NCBI GenBank assembly: GCA_018970625.1
Contig: JAGWVZ010000159.1
Location: 1 to 7,774 of the forward strand
Reading direction: 5' to 3'
DNA: 7,774 bases
Origin: Myxococcales bacterium
Lineage (GTDB): Bacteria > Myxococcota > Bradymonadia > REDH01
A program made the translations under genes and the position numbers. Below are positions 5,556 to 7,774 of this stretch, piece by piece. Numbering within the stretch: position 1 is the stretch's first letter; each line of letters opens with the position of its first letter. The notes under the pieces were generated by a model. It saw nothing but the letters and a program-made list of their open reading frames with translations. It did no database searches and was not told the DNA's origin.

Positions 5556-7774
5556 TGAGATTTCGTTGTTCTGAATGCGAAGGTTGCTGTTGCTGTTTCG
5601 CACGAGCACACCGACGGAGTTTCCACCAGCGCCACCGTTCACACCGGACACAATAAAGCCCGAGAACTCCGTCACCGACGTAATGCTGTCCGCCGTCACC
5701 ACAATCCGGTCGGCGGCGCCACCGATACTTGAGGCCACATCAGCGCCTCGAATCGACGTGCCAAACACGTCCGCGTTGCGCACCCAGTTCAGGTTCGAGT
5801 GTCCACCGAGCACCGAGATGCCGTTGGCGAGTACGATATTCTCGCGATAAAGACCGGTCGAGACGCGCACCCGCGTCTTACCGGCGGTCGTGCGCGCCAG
5901 ATCGATGCCGCCCTGAACGCTCGCACATGGAGCCAGGTAGGTGCCGCAACCCGCGACATCGCGACCGCCATTGGCGAACGTCGAAACATAGACCGTCTCG
6001 GGCTCGGGACGGAACTCGCAGCCGTTGTCAGCCACGCCGTCGGCGTTCACCCAGCCTGCCAGACAGGTAAAGCCGCAGGTCGCGGAGCTACCCGACGCGT
6101 TGCACTGGGTGGCCACGTTGAACAGAGCCGGGCCGCCGGGCCAGGTGCTGTTGCAGTCAAAGCCGCAGGCGCCGCAGTGCGCGACCGTGTTGTAGGCGCC
6201 GGAGCCGTTGCGGAACCCTTCGTCCACGGTGCCGTCACAGTCGTCGTCCACGTAATCACAGGTCTCGGAGGGGTTCGGTGTTCCAGCGACCGCGCTGCAT
6301 ACGGGCGCTGCCGCTGTATTGCTGGCACACACAATCACACCCGGGCGCGCACAGATGCCCTGTCCTGTGGTGCACGTGTTGCCAAGCCCGGGGAACCCTT
6401 CGTTGGTGCTGCCGTCACAGTCATTGTCGACCGTGTCGCAAATCTCGGTCTGTGAGCCGGGCGCGATGGTGCCCACACAGGTCACGGAACCTGCCACACA
6501 AGAGGTGACACCGGCTGCACAGACGCCAGACGAGCCGGTGGTGCAGGTGATGCCACCACCGGGGTTGCCCTCATTGACGGTACCATCACAGTCGTTGTCG
6601 ATCAGGTCGCAGACCTCGGTGGAAGGCAGCGCCTGACCGACGCAGGAGCCAAATCCGCTGCCCGTGCAGGTGCGAACACCGGCTGAGCACGCTCCGACGC
6701 CCGCAGTGCCCGCGGGGCCGTCGTAGCACGTCTGGGTCAACGCAGCGCCGCTGGCAGCCTCATCCGTGAGTCCGTCGCAGTCATTATCCCGACCGTCGCA
6801 GGTCTCGGCCGAGGCAGTGGTGGTTTGCACGCACACCACGTCTCCCGCAGTACAGGCCGTAATACCCGCCGAGCAGACACCGACGCCGCCGGTACTACAA
6901 ACGACGTTGCCTTCCGGGTTGCCCTCGTCCACAAGTCCATCGCAGTCGTTGTCGCGGCCGTCACAGACCTCGGCGCTGGGGCGAACCTCACCCACGCAGG
7001 CACCCGGAGCTCCGCTGGTGCAGGTCTGCACGCCCGCGGCGCAAACACCGACGCCCTGCGTGCCAGCCGGGCCGCCGTAGCAGCTGTTCGACAGCGCCGC
7101 ACCCGAGGCGTTCTCGTCGGTCAGGCCGTCACAGTCGTTGTCGCGGCCGTCGCAGGTCTCCGCCGAGGAGGCAGCCGTCTGCACACATTCCACCTCGCCG
7201 TCGATGCAGGCGGTGACGCCAGCCGAGCAGACGCCGGCTGCGCCTGTGCTGCACACCGCGTTGCCTTCCGGGTTGCCCTCGTCCACCTGACCATCGCAGT
7301 CATTGTCGAGCTCATCGCAGACCTCGGTGGCAGGGCGAACTTCGCCTACACACGCGCCGGGAGCGCCGCCCGTGCAGGTTTGTACGCCCGCCGCACAAAT
7401 ACCCACGCCCCGCGTGCCAGTCGGGCCACCGTAGCAGCTGTTCGACAGCGCCGCACCCGAGGCGTTCTCGTCGGTCAGGCCGTCGCAGTCGTTGTCGCGG
7501 CCATCGCAGGTTTCGGCGGACGAAGCGGTGGACTGCACACATTCCACGTCGCCGTCGATGCAGGCGGTGACGCCAGCCGAGCAGACGCCGGCTGCGCCCG
7601 TGCTGCACACCACGTTGCCTTCCGGGTTGCCCTCGTCCACTTGACCGTCGCAGTCATTGTCAAGACCATCACAAACCTCGGTGGCAGGGCGAACCTCACC
7701 CACACACGCGCCGGGAGCGCCACCCGTGCAGGTTTGTACGCCCGCCGCACAAATACCCACGCCCCGCGTGCCAG
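4464..7774 (-). CDS. Giant Cys-repeat (MopE-type) protein with beta-helix and glycine-rich C-terminus, 5' partial
   Basis: The frame is open to the right edge, so the start and any signal peptide lie outside; residues here are counted from the GTG codon at 7760, which is internal to a repeat and not a believable start. At least 1102 codons are visible. Residues 1-514 carry nine motifs of the form CDGxDNDCDGxxDE, at 30, 85, 148, 203, 266, 321, 384, 441 and 501, spaced alternately about 55 and 63 residues. In between are segments like GVCSAGVTAC. The first three 118-residue units each have 12 cysteines. Residues 529-582 form a CGxCGxxC...NGCEF module. Residues 590-700 (YVSTFANGG, APCASVQGGIDLA, GLYRENIVLANGISVLGG) look like the start of a DUF1565/pectate-lyase-like right-handed beta-helix. 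From about 736 to the end the chain is glycine-rich, with poly-Gly runs and a few strand-like islands. An extracellular structural or adhesive role with divalent-metal binding (Ca or Cu) is inference; no catalytic motif is visible. Confidence 0.9.
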   Translation of the reverse strand, partial: GTRGVGICAAGVQTCTGGAPGACVGEVRPATEVCDGLDNDCDGQVDEGNPEGNVVCSTGAAGVCSAGVTACIDGDVECVQSTASSAETCDGRDNDCDGLTDENASGAALSNSCYGGPTGTRGVGICAAGVQTCTGGAPGACVGEVRPATEVCDELDNDCDGQVDEGNPEGNAVCSTGAAGVCSAGVTACIDGEVECVQTAASSAETCDGRDNDCDGLTDENASGAALSNSCYGGPAGTQGVGVCAAGVQTCTSGAPGACVGEVRPSAEVCDGRDNDCDGLVDEGNPEGNVVCSTGGVGVCSAGITACTAGDVVCVQTTTASAETCDGRDNDCDGLTDEAASGAALTQTCYDGPAGTAGVGACSAGVRTCTGSGFGSCVGQALPSTEVCDLIDNDCDGTVNEGNPGGGITCTTGSSGVCAAGVTSCVAGSVTCVGTIAPGSQTEICDTVDNDCDGSTNEGFPGLGNTCTTGQGICARPGVIVCASNTAAAPVCSAVAGTPNPSETCDYVDDDCDGTVDEGFRNGSGAYNTVAHCGACGFDCNSTWPGGPALFNVATQCNASGSSATCGFTCLAGWVNADGVADNGCEFRPEPETVYVSTFANGGRDVAGCGTYLAPCASVQGGIDLARTTAGKTRVRVSTGLYRENIVLANGISVLGGHSNLNWVRNADVFGTSIRGADVASSIGGAADRIVVTADSITSVTEFSGFIVSGVNGGAGGNSVGVLVRNSNSNLRIQNNEISAGAGGSGTTGTAGTPGQTGVAGGNGGTAKRANDGAAEVAGGTGGARSCDGSAVSGGRGGNGEDPTATISGGILIPSPNGPGANGQGASPGAGGVAGFDLLGRFNGVSNSCSVSGVIAGSPGAAGANGVDGNGGAGATNANGSLSGILWRAASGANGVAGVSGSGGGGGGASGGVDEELTTSNLYPPGGGGGGSGGCAGASGVGGGGGGASFAVYVVFSGSTPASTSDMPTISSNRLRRGVGGKGGDGGTGGGGGEGGAAGSGGAILAGENYSFCLVPGAPGGVGGRGGHAGGGGGGAGGVSYDIWVSRPGSVSPTYSTSNTFDVAAATATGGSGGSGGNSSNTAIGIGGNGVTGSSGQVRIGN
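6699..7774 (-). repeat. 354-bp in-frame tandem repeats (118-residue double-motif units)
   Basis: Three full units are visible: 7407-7760, 7053-7406 and 6699-7052. The 14 bases beyond 7760 match the same phase of a further copy. Units 1 and 2 differ at only 7 of 118 residues. At DNA level 7723-7774 equals 7369-7420 over 52 bases, and about 7076-7130 equals 7430-7484. The third unit is more diverged, and downstream units lose exact length (motif spacings 57 and 60 instead of 55/63). Each unit encodes two metal-binding motifs and 12 cysteines. Confidence 0.9.

Noticed and set aside
5799..6455. + strand open frame of 218 aa
   Set aside because: It is antisense to the Cys-repeat and beta-helix coding region, where high GC removes stops. 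The minus-strand frame has clear repeated protein motifs and this one has none.
7758..7760. GTG at 7760 as the start of the large repeat protein
   Set aside because: The frame continues upstream to the window edge as the same repeat (TRGVG...), and the GTG corresponds to an ordinary Val in later copies.
6699..7774. CRISPR-like or mobile-element repeat array
   Set aside because: The 354-bp repeats are in frame, encode conserved Cys/Asp motifs, and have no spacers or terminal inverted repeats.

Overview
The window is a GC-rich bacterial stretch in which every gene I can support lies on the minus strand. Two of the proteins carry the Cys/Asp metal-binding motif CDGxDNDCDGxxDE (the MopE-type 'putative metal-binding motif'). 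One is a lipoprotein with a long Asp/Pro/Ala spacer, the other a very large Cys-repeat plus glycine-rich protein. This combination is typical of predatory or marine Myxococcota (former Deltaproteobacteria, for example Bradymonadales or Sandaracinus-like lineages). The taxonomic guess is inference from protein style only.

Layout in the direction of transcription, right to left. (1) 7774-4464: the 3' part of a very large secreted-type protein whose 5' end lies outside the window. It has nine MopE-type motifs arranged as near-identical 354-bp (118-residue) super-repeats, then a Cys-rich module, the start of a beta-helix-like domain and a C-terminal region of about 360 residues dominated by glycine. 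(2) 4308-3265: a complete pirin-family protein (bicupin). (3) 3119-1422: a complete lipoprotein with an acidic spacer, two MopE-type motifs, a PKD-like domain and a YfaP/DUF2135-like C-terminal domain. It has a plausible sigma70-type promoter and a Shine-Dalgarno. (4) 1274-69: a complete 12-TM MFS transporter resembling E. coli YnfM. (5) 57-1: the first 19 codons of a gene with a signal-peptide-like N-terminus. Its strong Shine-Dalgarno overlaps the MFS stop codon, so it is probably co-transcribed with the MFS gene. The rest is off the window.

Intergenic gaps are about 155, 145, 147 and 11 bp, so only genes 4 and 5 look like a tight operon. The two motif-bearing surface proteins flank the pirin gene, but nothing in the sequence ties pirin functionally to them. 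No RNA genes, CRISPR arrays, insertion sequences or defence systems are visible, and no gene-free stretch exceeds 300 bp.

The points most worth a second look are the 354-bp coding tandem repeats, whose similarity is highest towards the 5' end of the gene; the apparent beta-helix-rung/glycine-loop periodicity of the same protein; the domain composition of the lipoprotein; and the palindrome at the start codon of the truncated gene at the left edge.
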